Shown here: positions 9,301 through 18,060 of the stretch, piece by piece
How positions within the stretch are numbered: position 1 is the stretch's first letter
Layout: each line of letters starts with the position of its first letter
From: Maridesulfovibrio ferrireducens
Lineage (GTDB): Bacteria; Desulfobacterota; Desulfovibrionia; Desulfovibrionales; Desulfovibrionaceae
Length of the DNA: 64,000 bases
Assembly (NCBI RefSeq): GCF_016342405.1
Contig: NZ_JAEINN010000003.1
Coordinates: forward strand, 1-64,000
Direction of reading: 5' to 3'
The notes under the pieces: model-generated
The model's database searches: none
Told to the model about the DNA's origin: nothing
The model's input: only the letters and a program-made list of their open reading frames with translations
Position numbers and translations under genes: made by a program

Positions 9301-12300
9301 GAGCAGCTGCACATAGTCACTATCACCAAGAAGGCCGCGCAACCCGTGATGCGCTCCCTGTTCGTGCATCCAAAGTTCAACAGCTCGTTTACGCGAGAAA
9401 ACATTCTCCGCAACCATCCAGACCTTTCCAGTCTTAGGATCATTGCAAGCTTCACAATAGCCGCCACCCTGCGCATCAAATGCCGTGCGGATATGTTCCG
9501 GAAGATCTTCGAAAGTGTTGACCACTTCCAGAGGCAACGCGTTTTCAGCTCGTGCCTGTAATTCCTGCACAGCTCCGCGCACGGATCTGACAGAAGTAGG
9601 ATTACGAATAGTAGATGTCTTGGAAAAATGGATTGGATTGCCGTCATGACGTCCTGACGTTTTACCGTCTTGACGGCTGGACGGCTTGCCGTTTTGCTGT
9701 CTGCCATACTCAGCAAGTACGGAAACAAGGGAATCACGGACTTTCTGGATATCTCGGAAGTAACGGCTGGACTGATCGCTTTTACCAAACACAGCCAAAA
9801 CCTTATCAATCATGCGGCGAATTTTACGAGCTACACGGCTAAAAAGCGTAGGTTCTTCAGTTGCCAGTTCAAGCCAGAAATCAGGGTCCATGAACTGTTC
9901 GCCTGAAAAATCAGCGAGAAGTTCTTCGTAGGACTGACTTGAAGTAAGACCTTTTTCACCGGTACTACGCGCCAGTTCATTTATTTCATCATGATATTGT
10001 TTCCAAGAATTGCCCTTACGCTGAGTCTGAGCAATCATGGACAACTTATTATATAAGACAGGCGCGTCTCGTTTCAGATAGTGAACTATCTCATGACCAA
10101 GTATAAGAAGGTGTGGTTGATTTGCATCCGGACGTAGAAAAACAGTATTACTCCAACGAGGCGCATACCCTTCACCGTGGAGTATTCTTTCATCGGAAGC
10201 TATAAAAGCGACTTCCTTTCCAAAAATAGAAGCTATTTTTGAGAGCTGTTCGGGTAAGCCTTTAGAAATTCCTCTCGAAGATTGCTGCTGTGTTCCTTGC
10301 CTATTATCTTCTCTGGCTTGAACGCCTTTTGCTTCTTGCGGCAGGCTAACACTGTTTTCTGTCTTTCCGCTGCGGCCTTGGCCTCCCGCCTTCTGTCGTC
10401 TTCCTCGCAATCCAGATGAATTATCATCGGACGGTCCCCCGGTTTCCAATTCGGCCCCAGACATACTCTTGCGCCTGACTGAATCGCCCTTCGGGTCAAC
10501 TTCAAATATGCTTCCCTCCGGGAAGCTCCTTCCAATTTGTTTTTGAAGTCCTCTTTGGAGACGATCAGCTCTATCGGTTCTTCTGGGGTTTTCATAGGTA
10601 CTCCGGTCTACTGGATCAATTGAACCTCTTTTATCACTGAGTGATGCCGGAAGTCTATCCAGTTCTTGAGCTATCTTTTGAGCTTCTACCTTATGAGAAT
10701 CAACCTTAAACCCAGTCCCGCCATCCATGAGAACTTGCAGCCCTTCGGACAGCTTGGCCGCACTCATTGTAGCTCTCATCCGATTACTTACAGAATAGAA
10801 ATCTCCACCAATGGCTTGAAGCAGCGAACTGTTGAGATAATATTTACCACCTGATCCTTTTGCCTTTGGTGTAAACATCTCATATGAACTTCCTCTTTTT
10901 TGAACTTGCAGCATACCGTCAAAACTTTTGACAATCCCTTCACCGTCTGTTTCATCAAAAAAGGCAAGGACACTTTGAGGGCTTGCCAGAGCTACAGGCT
11001 TGTTGCGCTCAAAATCTTCTGCCTTGAAATCTTCCGGCAAAAGAACCCCAGGCTGATTGCGACCTTCATGATCCGTAAAAGTAATGATCTTGCCTTTGTT
11101 TCCCAGGGCAGCGTAGCCGGCAAGAATATTTCCAGTTGCAATATGTCTCTTTTCTCTTGTTTCTTTCTGTCCAATATCGAAATTAGGAAGAAAGGATTCC
11201 AAGCTATAACTCAATTTAGATATCTGAATCTTACTGGAAGCAGAATCCTGTACACCGGAAGACAGTCTGGAAAGAGATCCAGAATACAATCTGGTTGCAT
11301 CGGTAAGAGCTATTCTTACTTTCCACCGGCTTAACGCTGCGGGGTTGTCAGATTTTCCTTTGCGCTCAATTGAGAGAACAACCCCAGTATGAGTGCCTTC
11401 CTGATTGGATAAAACAACAATTGATCCAGGCGTATACCCTGTTACCATCCTGATTGTTTGATCATATGCAGTCTGAGCGCGATCTAAAGATCTTTCCTGT
11501 ACGTCTGAATTCGTTACCGTATTTTTTATATGGTCAGTATAGGTTGAAAACTCTTCCTTTAATGTAACAAGAGTTTCCCTCGTCTGTCTTACTGCGTGCT
11601 TAACCAAATCAGCAACACTAAGAGTGTCTTCTAAATTATTGGCAGAAGCCAGTTGCTCTTTAACCTGCTTGCTTGAGTATGGCTTCCCTATCTTTTTTAC
11701 ATCCATACGGATAAGTTTAGATTCTCTTTCAAAAGGAGAAGAACCACCTTTCCCCGGTGTAAGGCTCTTTTCACTGAGAGGAATTGCATCAAGCTCTAAG
11801 TGTGACGCCTTCATGCTCGAAACACCGCTACGTTCCAAGTTCTCCATGTATTCACGATACTCTGATTCAAACAGGTCGTAGAATTCCTCTTGCTCCTTAA
11901 CAGGCAAGGCGGGGATTCGACCGGTAACCTTTCTGGCTCCGCCGATTAAATCCTCCTTTCCAAAATTCTTCAAAGGCTCGCCAAGCTTGCGGTGAAGCTC
12001 CCTGTTTTCAGACAACATCTCAGCTATAATTTTGTCACCGTGCTCATTCATAAAATCGAGAGTTTCACTTGAAGAAACAGCAGAATCGCTATCGGCTGTT
12101 GTGCTGGCATTTAGAGAAGCCATTTTCTTTTGCAAAACGGCCGCAGGTCTTTTTTCTGCGGGGATGTCTGCGTTAAGAAGAGTGAATCCCGGCAGCTCAA
12201 CTTGTCCAGTTCTATGGATACGGCCGAGAGTCTGCATAAATGTATCAATATTTTTCTCAGCCTGAGCAATCAACATTCTGCGCGGCCGGCGATCTTTAAA

Positions 12301-15300
12301 CTTCTCGCTTGCATGAAGAGATAGCCCGGTAGAACCTGCACAATTGATAATAACCGCATCAATCGATCCGTCATTAAAACCGTCAATCACGGTTCGCGGA
12401 GCTGGTTTTTTACGCCGGTAATATGTCGGTGCATCCGCCTCACTATAATCTATGGCATGTTCACGTCCGGTAATTTCGTCTACCACATATCCCGAATTCA
12501 CAAGCTCTTGGCGAATGAAATCAATCGGACTCATGGGCAGACCGGACATATCAATACCTTTAATTGTTTTCAGAACTGAATTGAAATGTCTGGTTGCCAA
12601 CGGGCCTAGCTCATCGTCCGTCAGGCTACGGGTTACCTTTTCTCCCATAGGATCACCGACAACAATCTGCCTTGAACGATACAAATACCGTTCGAGAAGA
12701 TCTCCAAAATTAATATCTATAATTTGACCGGGAGCAATTTCGTTATCTTCGGTATAGTTTTTTACCATTGACCCCATGGTATTTGCCAAGGCGATAACGG
12801 GTTTTTCCCCGCGTTTTAAATGCTCTTTTGCCATATCAACAGTTGCCTGGACCTTGAGACAAAGAAGCATCTGATCAATGACATTGTGCATAAGGCTGGT
12901 GAAGTTAGTGCTGTCCGCTCCGGCCTGCCCTATTGAACCGTCACGAAGAACATTTTCTCCGGAAGATTTTAAACCGTTATCTATAACTTCGAGAGATGCG
13001 GACTTAAGGTCATCAAATTCAATAATCCCCTGCATAACTTTGCCAACTCCGTCAGCAAGATCCTTTGATGCAGGAACCGACTTCGTATCAAAAGTCACTC
13101 CATTAAAAGAACGTTCCCTGCGAACATATTGACCGGATTCTGTGAGCATTGTTGCAACAACCTGCTGCATGGGAACGCCACCACTTGCGATAGCTTCTCC
13201 GAGCTGGGAGATATCATCCACGGCTTTAACCATGTCCGTTTTAAAATACAGATCCATCACATCGGGACGTTTTGCGTATGTGGCACTTGAATAAAAAGCA
13301 CCATGAGGACTAACTTGAAGGATATCTCGAATAAGTTTGGAACGAGGAATTTTGCCTTTCGCAGGTTTAGCAGGACTTCCGCCAGCGTTATGACTTTCGT
13401 CCAGAATAAACATAGCTCTTGAAGCTATACCATTAATGAATTGCTGACGAGGATTAGGCTTATTACCAAGAGATTGGAGCTGATTGTAAGTAGTGAAAAC
13501 AACGGAATATTTATCTGTTGCTTCATTCACAATATCCAGCATGAGTTTACGTTTTTTAGCAGGAGAGTGTTTATCAGTATGACTTCCGTCACCTTTTTCA
13601 AAAACACTATCTTTCTTGTCGGTATTTGTAATAAAAATACCATCCTGAGATTCACCAATATCCTCCATGTCACGGATCATATCTCCATAGAGGTTTGGTT
13701 TTTCAGTAAGGAACACAGGGATAATACCATTACGTTTGGCATATCGGATAATGGCAGCGTTAACACGCCCCTTGCCTATCCCCGTCTGGTCACCAATAAT
13801 AAAACCTTTGCCATCCTTGAAGTTGGATATAGCAAGCGCAACCGAGTCAATCTGCTCAGCTGCTAAAACTTTACCCAAACCATCAACGCTATACCCTAAC
13901 TCTTTGGCAACAAAGTTATCAATATTACCATGTTTCTTTTCTAATCTGGAAAGTGCTTCTTCTGTAGCCTGAGCCATATTGCGAGGCGTAAGAACCTGCA
14001 TGGAAGTTTGGGCAGAGGCAGGACTGTAACCAACCTGAAATTGAGTCTCTACCTCTCCATTCCGTACCCGGCTACCGTCAGTGCCCATTCCTCCGCGCTG
14101 AGATCTTCTTCCCTCGGATCCGGATCGTCCTTCCCTCTCGGAATTCCCTGGAGAGGAAACTCGCCCCCTACCAGTGAGAAGTTCTCCGTCATTTGAAGTT
14201 TCAAGGTTTCGTTTTTCTCGATTAGAGTCAGTCCCAGAAGATATCGATTGTCCTTGTTCAGTTTCCCCACTGTATCCCCGAACCTCTCGAACAGAATGCG
14301 CTCCACGAGGTGAGCCGCTTCTATCGGATCTTCCTCCCGTTCCAGCATCAGCTGCATTCTCACCGAGAGAAGAGTCCAGTAATAGGCTTCCGTGGACACT
14401 ATCTCCACTCCCTCGGGAAGATACACTCTTGTTATCATCTGGTCCGTCGGATTTTCTCCCGGCCAGCTCTCCGGAACGGCGTAAAGGTTCCCGATCTTCG
14501 GAAGTCTTGGATTGTCTTGCCAGGCCATGTAATTTCTCCTCAAGTTCTTCAAAGGATTCATAAATATGCGGAAGTTCAGCAGCAGGCTGAGGTCGAGATG
14601 ATTTTCCCCGCCCATCTATCACGATAATATCAATCGGATATGCAGCACCTTGTCTGCTATACATTTTACCGTCGATGGAAAAATGGTCAACTACATTATA
14701 CTCATTAAAAAGAGTTGCATAAAATGCTCTTTGTGTCTGAGCGCGGTACTTCTTAACTCTGGTTGCAGATTCTCCCTTTTTACCGCCAATAATGAGAACG
14801 GCTCGCCCGTCATCTTTCATAGCCTTTAAAGCCTGAAAAACTATTGCGTGATCAAGTTCCTTTGTCCGGTAACGATCGCCAACTCGCCATTGAATAGACT
14901 GCCCGTCTTCTTTTCTTACCCGGCCAAAGGGGGGATTCATAATAACAGAGTCAAAATCTTTACCTGGGAAAAACTCTGTCGCGTCTTCCTTATGGACGTT
15001 CTTAAAATTAAAGAACTTTTCCAGACTTGAAACCCTTTCTTCATCCAACTCATTTACAACAGTGTTCTTTTCACTTGCAGCCAGGGCAAGCATCCCATTA
15101 CCGGCTGTTGGCTCATAAACCGAACTTTTCTCGTTTATTCCTGCAAGTTCTGAGGCGAGATAAGCTATAGGAGCAGGAGTGCTGTAAGCCTGATTTGCAA
15201 CAGAAGTACTAGATCTTACTCCGAGATTCGGCTGTCGCTGATACAAATCTACAAGCATGTTGTATATTTCTATATTTGAAAATTCACCCGAACGCCCGGC

Positions 15301-18060
15301 CTCAACTTTTAGTCTTGCAGTTAGAACCGTTGCAACCTCAAAAACTTCATCGAATTCTTTGGCGGCCTGAGATCCTGGAGCAATAGAATATTCTACCCCT
15401 CTTTTTTTCAGTTCACTTTCAATGAAGTTACGAGCCTCGGTTATTGACTTAAAATTTCGTCCAGACTTCAGTTCCTCAACAACAATATCAACTGTCATAG
15501 ACCTTACATCGTTAGATTCAGGCTCTATAAGTTTATTCTCTTGAAGGCTTTTGTCTCCAATCTCTTCCCTGACGAACTTCTCAAAATAAGGACGTCCCTT
15601 GGGAGACAAGGTTTTCAAGGCTAACTCAGCAAAATCGCGACCGGACTTACCAGCTGCAACAACTTCATCCCATGCTTCTCGCAAAAGCGGCTTAATCTGG
15701 GGCCAAAGAGGATCTGAATTTTCTATCGGTTTAAGTGAAAGGTGACCACTTTGCCCACCAAGAAGATCATTAATTTTAGAAAAGGCCTGGGCTGCTTTAG
15801 TGAGGTGTCCGGCAACTTCCTTTGCTTTCGCTTTAGGATTAACTTGAACATCCGTAAGGGTCTCGACAGTTTCATCCGCCGCTTGCTTGGCAAGAATATC
15901 ATCAACCCAACCTTCCAAGCGAACCCACTTCTCTTTGTCGGCTGTCATCCGTGGATTAAAGTTAGGAGAAACAGTTCTAGTATATGAATCCCTTGTTGCA
16001 ACATCTTTAATCTGAGCTATTTTTTCAAGAACACCCTTGTGCCAGACTTTATATTCCTTTGGTTTTTTTGAGCTACGAGTCTCACGACCTTTCACCTCTT
16101 CAGCTTTTGATGCGGCTTCATCCCAAAACCCCATAAATTCATCTGCACTTGTCTCAGTTGCAAGCCTATCTGCTGGTTGAGCTACACCTTCTTCCTGCTG
16201 CAATTCCTGAACAGCAAGATCAAAAATATCTTCCTGTGCCAGCTCCGGCACTGCTTCAAGTTCTGACGTCTGGACGTCTGGACGGTTTGCCGTCAAGACG
16301 TCTTGCGATCCTGACGCTTCAATGACTTCCGGACTTTCAGAAGGAGAACCTTGTACCCCGTTCCCTTCCTCCAGCTCACGCACAGCAGTGTTCCATGAGT
16401 CTTCCAGTGAACTGTCCCATTCTCTGTTAAAAATAGCTGCTTCATGCTGCTGAGGATCAAAATCTGGATGAGGAACAACCTGCGGCTCAATCGGATCAAA
16501 CATTGTGGAAGCTTCACGGAACTGCTTTTCACGGAAGGTATCAGCGTATCCGGCAAGACCTCCCTTGAATCCCGGCACAACTTCCGGATCCGCACTTCTA
16601 AAAATATCAGCCCCTTCAAACGGGGTATAAACATCCGGCTCCTTTGAAGAAGACAACGAACTTGAATCATCAAACGATGACGGCCGCCATCCTTCACGCA
16701 TTGCCATTTCTCGTTCAATGCGCCCCTCAAGTTCCGGTTCTGGCTTAAACCTGTATCGATCCTGAATATCAGATTTCAAGTCAGTCATCCCCTGCGGAGA
16801 TTCATGCTGAGAATCAATTAAATCTTTAAGCCCAAAACCTTTTTCTGTTTCTTTGCCTAAACTCTTTTCCTGCTTCCCATAAAACTCACTCATTTTTTGT
16901 GCAGGAGTACGGGTATCAGGCGCAGCGGCTTTTTCTAGCTGAAGACTCTTTTCCCCATCCAGCAGGTCAACAGTCATCCCCTGTTTAACCTGTTCAATGC
17001 TGGCCATCATCTTTTCATCAGAAGCTTTTGCTTCCTCCGACAATCCGGCAGGGCCGGACATGACCGAACCGCCTGCGCCTGTCAGTGCGGCCGGACCAAT
17101 AACGTTCACGCCCTCTTTGGCGGCCTGTTTCACACGCTCAAAAACACCGGGCTTCATTTCTCCGGTCGTTATGTAATGAGCAAGATCCTTTGAAATAGAT
17201 TCAGCCGGTTCTTCAGCCCATTCGCTTATTCCTTCAACAGCTCCGGAAGTGACATGCTTAGCAGTTTTGGCAGCAACACCTGGTCCCGCTTTGGAGAACA
17301 TTTTTCCAAAGGAAATTGCATTCAACCCTGCACTGGCCAAAGCCATCATTTCACCGGCGCGAGCTGCTTCCTTTTCACTTCCGCCTTTCTCCAAAACTTC
17401 ACGGTATGTACTGGTTCCTTCCAGCGCACCACCGCCAGCTCCAGCTCCGAGAGCCTGACCGATTCGCGCCAGCCGCTCTAAAACTTGCGGGGTTAGACTC
17501 ATAGCCTTACCACCAACCTGAACGACCTTCCCCACAGCCGCACCGGGAATCATAGCCGCACCAAGAGAAGGCGCAAGATTACCAACCTGATATCCCCACC
17601 AGTCGCCACGGGCTAAAAGTGACGGATCATCCATAACATTGCCCTGTAAACGTTTAGGAGCTGCATAGGATTCGCGAACAGGCTTGTAATAATCAGCGAT
17701 AGACTGACCGGCTTCGGCAACAGAATCACTTCCAACGCGATTGCCCAGCCACTGCATACCACCACCGAAAGATTCACCTAGTCCGGCTTGGCCGGCAGCA
17801 ACACCACGCCCCATTTCAACAACAGGAGCGACAAGAGGATCTAGCATTCCGAATCCATATCCGGCAGTTTCATCCGTTTGTGAGTCGGCTGGAATTAGTC
17901 CAGCACTATTCGAGCTTGTCGACTCAAAAGAATAAACCGGACTTCCATTTTCAGGAGAGTCCGGCATTAAATTCTTTCTATTTCCTTCAGCTTGAAGTTC
18001 GCTGACAGCCTGATCGAAAAGTTTATTCATATCCATATCAGCCACCATATCCCCGTTCAC
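6340..18060 (-). CDS. Giant polyvalent phage protein: MTase, SNF2/strawberry-notch helicase, peptidase-like motifs, LPD38-like
   Basis: A 3906-residue protein of the polyvalent (DarB-like) class thought to be packaged and injected with phage DNA. In order: residues 70-340 are Gly/Ala-rich and hydrophobic, as in membrane-active ejection proteins; an N6-adenine methyltransferase has EPTAGNGM near 983 and NPPFG near 1042; a Ser/Gly/Arg-rich linker spans about 1178-1337; a strawberry-notch-type helicase has GDQTGIGKGR near 1428, DESH near 1553 and GRIHRTGQ near 1947; a second low-complexity linker spans about 2489-2609; a zincin-like GHEIVHYL lies at about 2655-2662; HEQGAHHGLR begins near 2899; and an LPD38-like stretch (TPDFMIRNIVRDTVHAW) starts near 3420. 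It likely protects incoming DNA from restriction and remodels the host early in infection. The N-terminus overlaps the upstream virion gene by 23 bases. Two other genes appear overprinted in its linkers. Confidence 0.85.
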   Translation of the reverse strand: MNGDMVADMDMNKLFDQAVSELQAEGNRKNLMPDSPENGSPVYSFESTSSNSAGLIPADSQTDETAGYGFGMLDPLVAPVVEMGRGVAAGQAGLGESFGGGMQWLGNRVGSDSVAEAGQSIADYYKPVRESYAAPKRLQGNVMDDPSLLARGDWWGYQVGNLAPSLGAAMIPGAAVGKVVQVGGKAMSLTPQVLERLARIGQALGAGAGGGALEGTSTYREVLEKGGSEKEAARAGEMMALASAGLNAISFGKMFSKAGPGVAAKTAKHVTSGAVEGISEWAEEPAESISKDLAHYITTGEMKPGVFERVKQAAKEGVNVIGPAALTGAGGSVMSGPAGLSEEAKASDEKMMASIEQVKQGMTVDLLDGEKSLQLEKAAAPDTRTPAQKMSEFYGKQEKSLGKETEKGFGLKDLIDSQHESPQGMTDLKSDIQDRYRFKPEPELEGRIEREMAMREGWRPSSFDDSSSLSSSKEPDVYTPFEGADIFRSADPEVVPGFKGGLAGYADTFREKQFREASTMFDPIEPQVVPHPDFDPQQHEAAIFNREWDSSLEDSWNTAVRELEEGNGVQGSPSESPEVIEASGSQDVLTANRPDVQTSELEAVPELAQEDIFDLAVQELQQEEGVAQPADRLATETSADEFMGFWDEAASKAEEVKGRETRSSKKPKEYKVWHKGVLEKIAQIKDVATRDSYTRTVSPNFNPRMTADKEKWVRLEGWVDDILAKQAADETVETLTDVQVNPKAKAKEVAGHLTKAAQAFSKINDLLGGQSGHLSLKPIENSDPLWPQIKPLLREAWDEVVAAGKSGRDFAELALKTLSPKGRPYFEKFVREEIGDKSLQENKLIEPESNDVRSMTVDIVVEELKSGRNFKSITEARNFIESELKKRGVEYSIAPGSQAAKEFDEVFEVATVLTARLKVEAGRSGEFSNIEIYNMLVDLYQRQPNLGVRSSTSVANQAYSTPAPIAYLASELAGINEKSSVYEPTAGNGMLALAASEKNTVVNELDEERVSSLEKFFNFKNVHKEDATEFFPGKDFDSVIMNPPFGRVRKEDGQSIQWRVGDRYRTKELDHAIVFQALKAMKDDGRAVLIIGGKKGESATRVKKYRAQTQRAFYATLFNEYNVVDHFSIDGKMYSRQGAAYPIDIIVIDGRGKSSRPQPAAELPHIYESFEELEEKLHGLARQSKTSEDREPLRRSGELAGRKSDGPDDNKSVSSRGSGDSVHGSLLLDSSLGENAADAGTGGRSDRSGSPRGAHSVREVRGYSGETEQGQSISSGTDSNREKRNLETSNDGELLTGRGRVSSPGNSEREGRSGSEGRRSQRGGMGTDGSRVRNGEVETQFQVGYSPASAQTSMQVLTPRNMAQATEEALSRLEKKHGNIDNFVAKELGYSVDGLGKVLAAEQIDSVALAISNFKDGKGFIIGDQTGIGKGRVNAAIIRYAKRNGIIPVFLTEKPNLYGDMIRDMEDIGESQDGIFITNTDKKDSVFEKGDGSHTDKHSPAKKRKLMLDIVNEATDKYSVVFTTYNQLQSLGNKPNPRQQFINGIASRAMFILDESHNAGGSPAKPAKGKIPRSKLIRDILQVSPHGAFYSSATYAKRPDVMDLYFKTDMVKAVDDISQLGEAIASGGVPMQQVVATMLTESGQYVRRERSFNGVTFDTKSVPASKDLADGVGKVMQGIIEFDDLKSASLEVIDNGLKSSGENVLRDGSIGQAGADSTNFTSLMHNVIDQMLLCLKVQATVDMAKEHLKRGEKPVIALANTMGSMVKNYTEDNEIAPGQIIDINFGDLLERYLYRSRQIVVGDPMGEKVTRSLTDDELGPLATRHFNSVLKTIKGIDMSGLPMSPIDFIRQELVNSGYVVDEITGREHAIDYSEADAPTYYRRKKPAPRTVIDGFNDGSIDAVIINCAGSTGLSLHASEKFKDRRPRRMLIAQAEKNIDTFMQTLGRIHRTGQVELPGFTLLNADIPAEKRPAAVLQKKMASLNASTTADSDSAVSSSETLDFMNEHGDKIIAEMLSENRELHRKLGEPLKNFGKEDLIGGARKVTGRIPALPVKEQEEFYDLFESEYREYMENLERSGVSSMKASHLELDAIPLSEKSLTPGKGGSSPFERESKLIRMDVKKIGKPYSSKQVKEQLASANNLEDTLSVADLVKHAVRQTRETLVTLKEEFSTYTDHIKNTVTNSDVQERSLDRAQTAYDQTIRMVTGYTPGSIVVLSNQEGTHTGVVLSIERKGKSDNPAALSRWKVRIALTDATRLYSGSLSRLSSGVQDSASSKIQISKLSYSLESFLPNFDIGQKETREKRHIATGNILAGYAALGNKGKIITFTDHEGRNQPGVLLPEDFKAEDFERNKPVALASPQSVLAFFDETDGEGIVKSFDGMLQVQKRGSSYEMFTPKAKGSGGKYYLNSSLLQAIGGDFYSVSNRMRATMSAAKLSEGLQVLMDGGTGFKVDSHKVEAQKIAQELDRLPASLSDKRGSIDPVDRSTYENPRRTDRADRLQRGLQKQIGRSFPEGSIFEVDPKGDSVRRKSMSGAELETGGPSDDNSSGLRGRRQKAGGQGRSGKTENSVSLPQEAKGVQAREDNRQGTQQQSSRGISKGLPEQLSKIASIFGKEVAFIASDERILHGEGYAPRWSNTVFLRPDANQPHLLILGHEIVHYLKRDAPVLYNKLSMIAQTQRKGNSWKQYHDEINELARSTGEKGLTSSQSYEELLADFSGEQFMDPDFWLELATEEPTLFSRVARKIRRMIDKVLAVFGKSDQSSRYFRDIQKVRDSLVSVLAEYGRQQNGKPSSRQDGKTSGRHDGNPIHFSKTSTIRNPTSVRSVRGAVQELQARAENALPLEVVNTFEDLPEHIRTAFDAQGGGYCEACNDPKTGKVWMVAENVFSRKRAVELWMHEQGAHHGLRGLLGDSDYVQLLRKVGRAAKHSKEFKNIALDYDYDLFTDSGRDLASHEYLAQLAEKVDQNEVLTQREKSVWRKVVDAVMKWLAKLRIRLPGSLTRREINKLVADAVFWTVHGDGSTSPSPKGGAEAVSYSRSNPVREPAMAKIGQAKEKTTISDRIGRIRDFMATEFSQGMFDRFASLKDLDKAAGVTDLEESAYVAARMSTSHADQIAAVIEHGAPIWREGAMDVEGEGLATIFEPVAHELDRFTGWLVGLRAKKLMAEGRENLFTEEEIDELCSLNSGREAQYEAVQQKYIAFKTKVLDFAQDAGVINAAGRTLWEHDEYIPFYRINETGEEKSSVKSPHGSKGIANQYSGIRRLRGGTSNLGDPFENIIRNFSHLIDSSVKNRAMELAMVNAENIGVATNAEFKWEGLQLKGQALRSSLVKVYGDADAVAKMTKAQSDSLQTVFRMVKPDAVDVVSVLRDGKPVYYHIADPLLLRALTSVNLKTWNNFGMKTARLFKRMLTTGVTSTPDFMIRNIVRDTVHAWGVDRTGTFVPVVGSFKGAIKTLSNDEDTVKMMAAGAAFHGGYAFGHDPAAAKLLVEKLVKKHKVDPDSILDTPKKLAKFAKLGWMKWQDLGSAFENATRARLYEGVKKKGGTHLEAAYEAKDIMDYSMGGDWLATRFLCETVPFFGARMVGLNRLGRGAYENPSGFMTKGAMVALASVLLYLNNRDREEFKELEHWDRDNYYHFFVEDKHFRMPKPFEIGAIFGTLPERLTEYSLNGKDGDLLRDRLQFMLTQTFSVGTPQIVTPVLEQWADKSFFTGRAIVPMRLKRLQAGAQRDHRTSETAAVIGEKTGTSPKRIEHLVNGYFGTLGVYVMSMADIVTRKMVDAPELPSRRLDDMPIIKSFYRSTPSRHSRHLTELYDMVQEADELYSTVMNYAKTGEAAKAKALVKDPENRKILAKRQPYNQLRRALGQIETAMRQIHRSRKLTQDEKRAKIDGLLEKRNLVVRRVMEN
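10233..10595 (-). CDS. Overprinted gene nested in the giant gene, linker 2
   Basis: A 120-residue reading frame wholly inside the giant gene, shifted by +1. Its ATG is preceded by CCGGAG five bases upstream, a good ribosome-binding site. The product has a balanced, natural-looking composition: Lys/Glu-rich helices, a GPNWKPGDRPMIIH turn-strand segment near residues 47-60 and a basic C-terminal half. In contrast, the giant's own frame here (residues about 2489-2609) is low-complexity Ser/Gly/Arg/Gln, which suggests the linker is free to vary while the nested frame is constrained. The domain is not recognised. Same strand and promoter as the giant gene, so expression would be co-transcribed and independently initiated. 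The call rests on composition plus the ribosome-binding site. Confidence 0.6.
   Translation of the reverse strand: MKTPEEPIELIVSKEDFKNKLEGASRREAYLKLTRRAIQSGARVCLGPNWKPGDRPMIIHLDCEEDDRRREAKAAAERQKTVLACRKKQKAFKPEKIIGKEHSSNLREEFLKAYPNSSQK
14049..14528 (-). CDS. Overprinted gene nested in the giant gene, linker 1
   Basis: A 159-residue frame nested in the giant gene in the same +1 register as the other nested gene. I chose the ATG at 14528 because a perfect GAGGAG (14536-14541) lies 7 bases before it; the frame is open further upstream to 14615 but without such a site. The protein looks real: Trp/Pro-containing start (MAWQDNPRLPKIGNLY), then helices such as LLSVRMQLMLEREEDP and HLVERILFERFGD, with ordinary residue proportions. 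The giant's frame across the same bases (residues about 1178-1337) is a Ser/Gly/Arg/Asp-rich linker between methyltransferase and helicase. No family recognised. Its position inside a methyltransferase-helicase protein suggests, but does not show, a partner role in anti-restriction or ejection. Confidence 0.7.
   Translation of the reverse strand: MAWQDNPRLPKIGNLYAVPESWPGENPTDQMITRVYLPEGVEIVSTEAYYWTLLSVRMQLMLEREEDPIEAAHLVERILFERFGDTVGKLNKDNRYLLGLTLIEKNETLKLQMTENFSLVGGEFPLQGIPRGKDDPDPREEDLSAEEWALTVAGYGMER

Noticed and set aside
9252-9809. 185-codon minus-strand frame inside the giant gene, considered as a third nested gene
   Set aside because: Composition is shadow-like (rich in Leu, Ser, Arg, Cys), no ribosome-binding site, and the giant's own frame here is normal domain sequence.
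16293-16730. 145-codon minus-strand frame in the giant's N-terminal part
   Set aside because: Basic, Ser/Leu/Arg-rich shadow composition and no ribosome-binding site.
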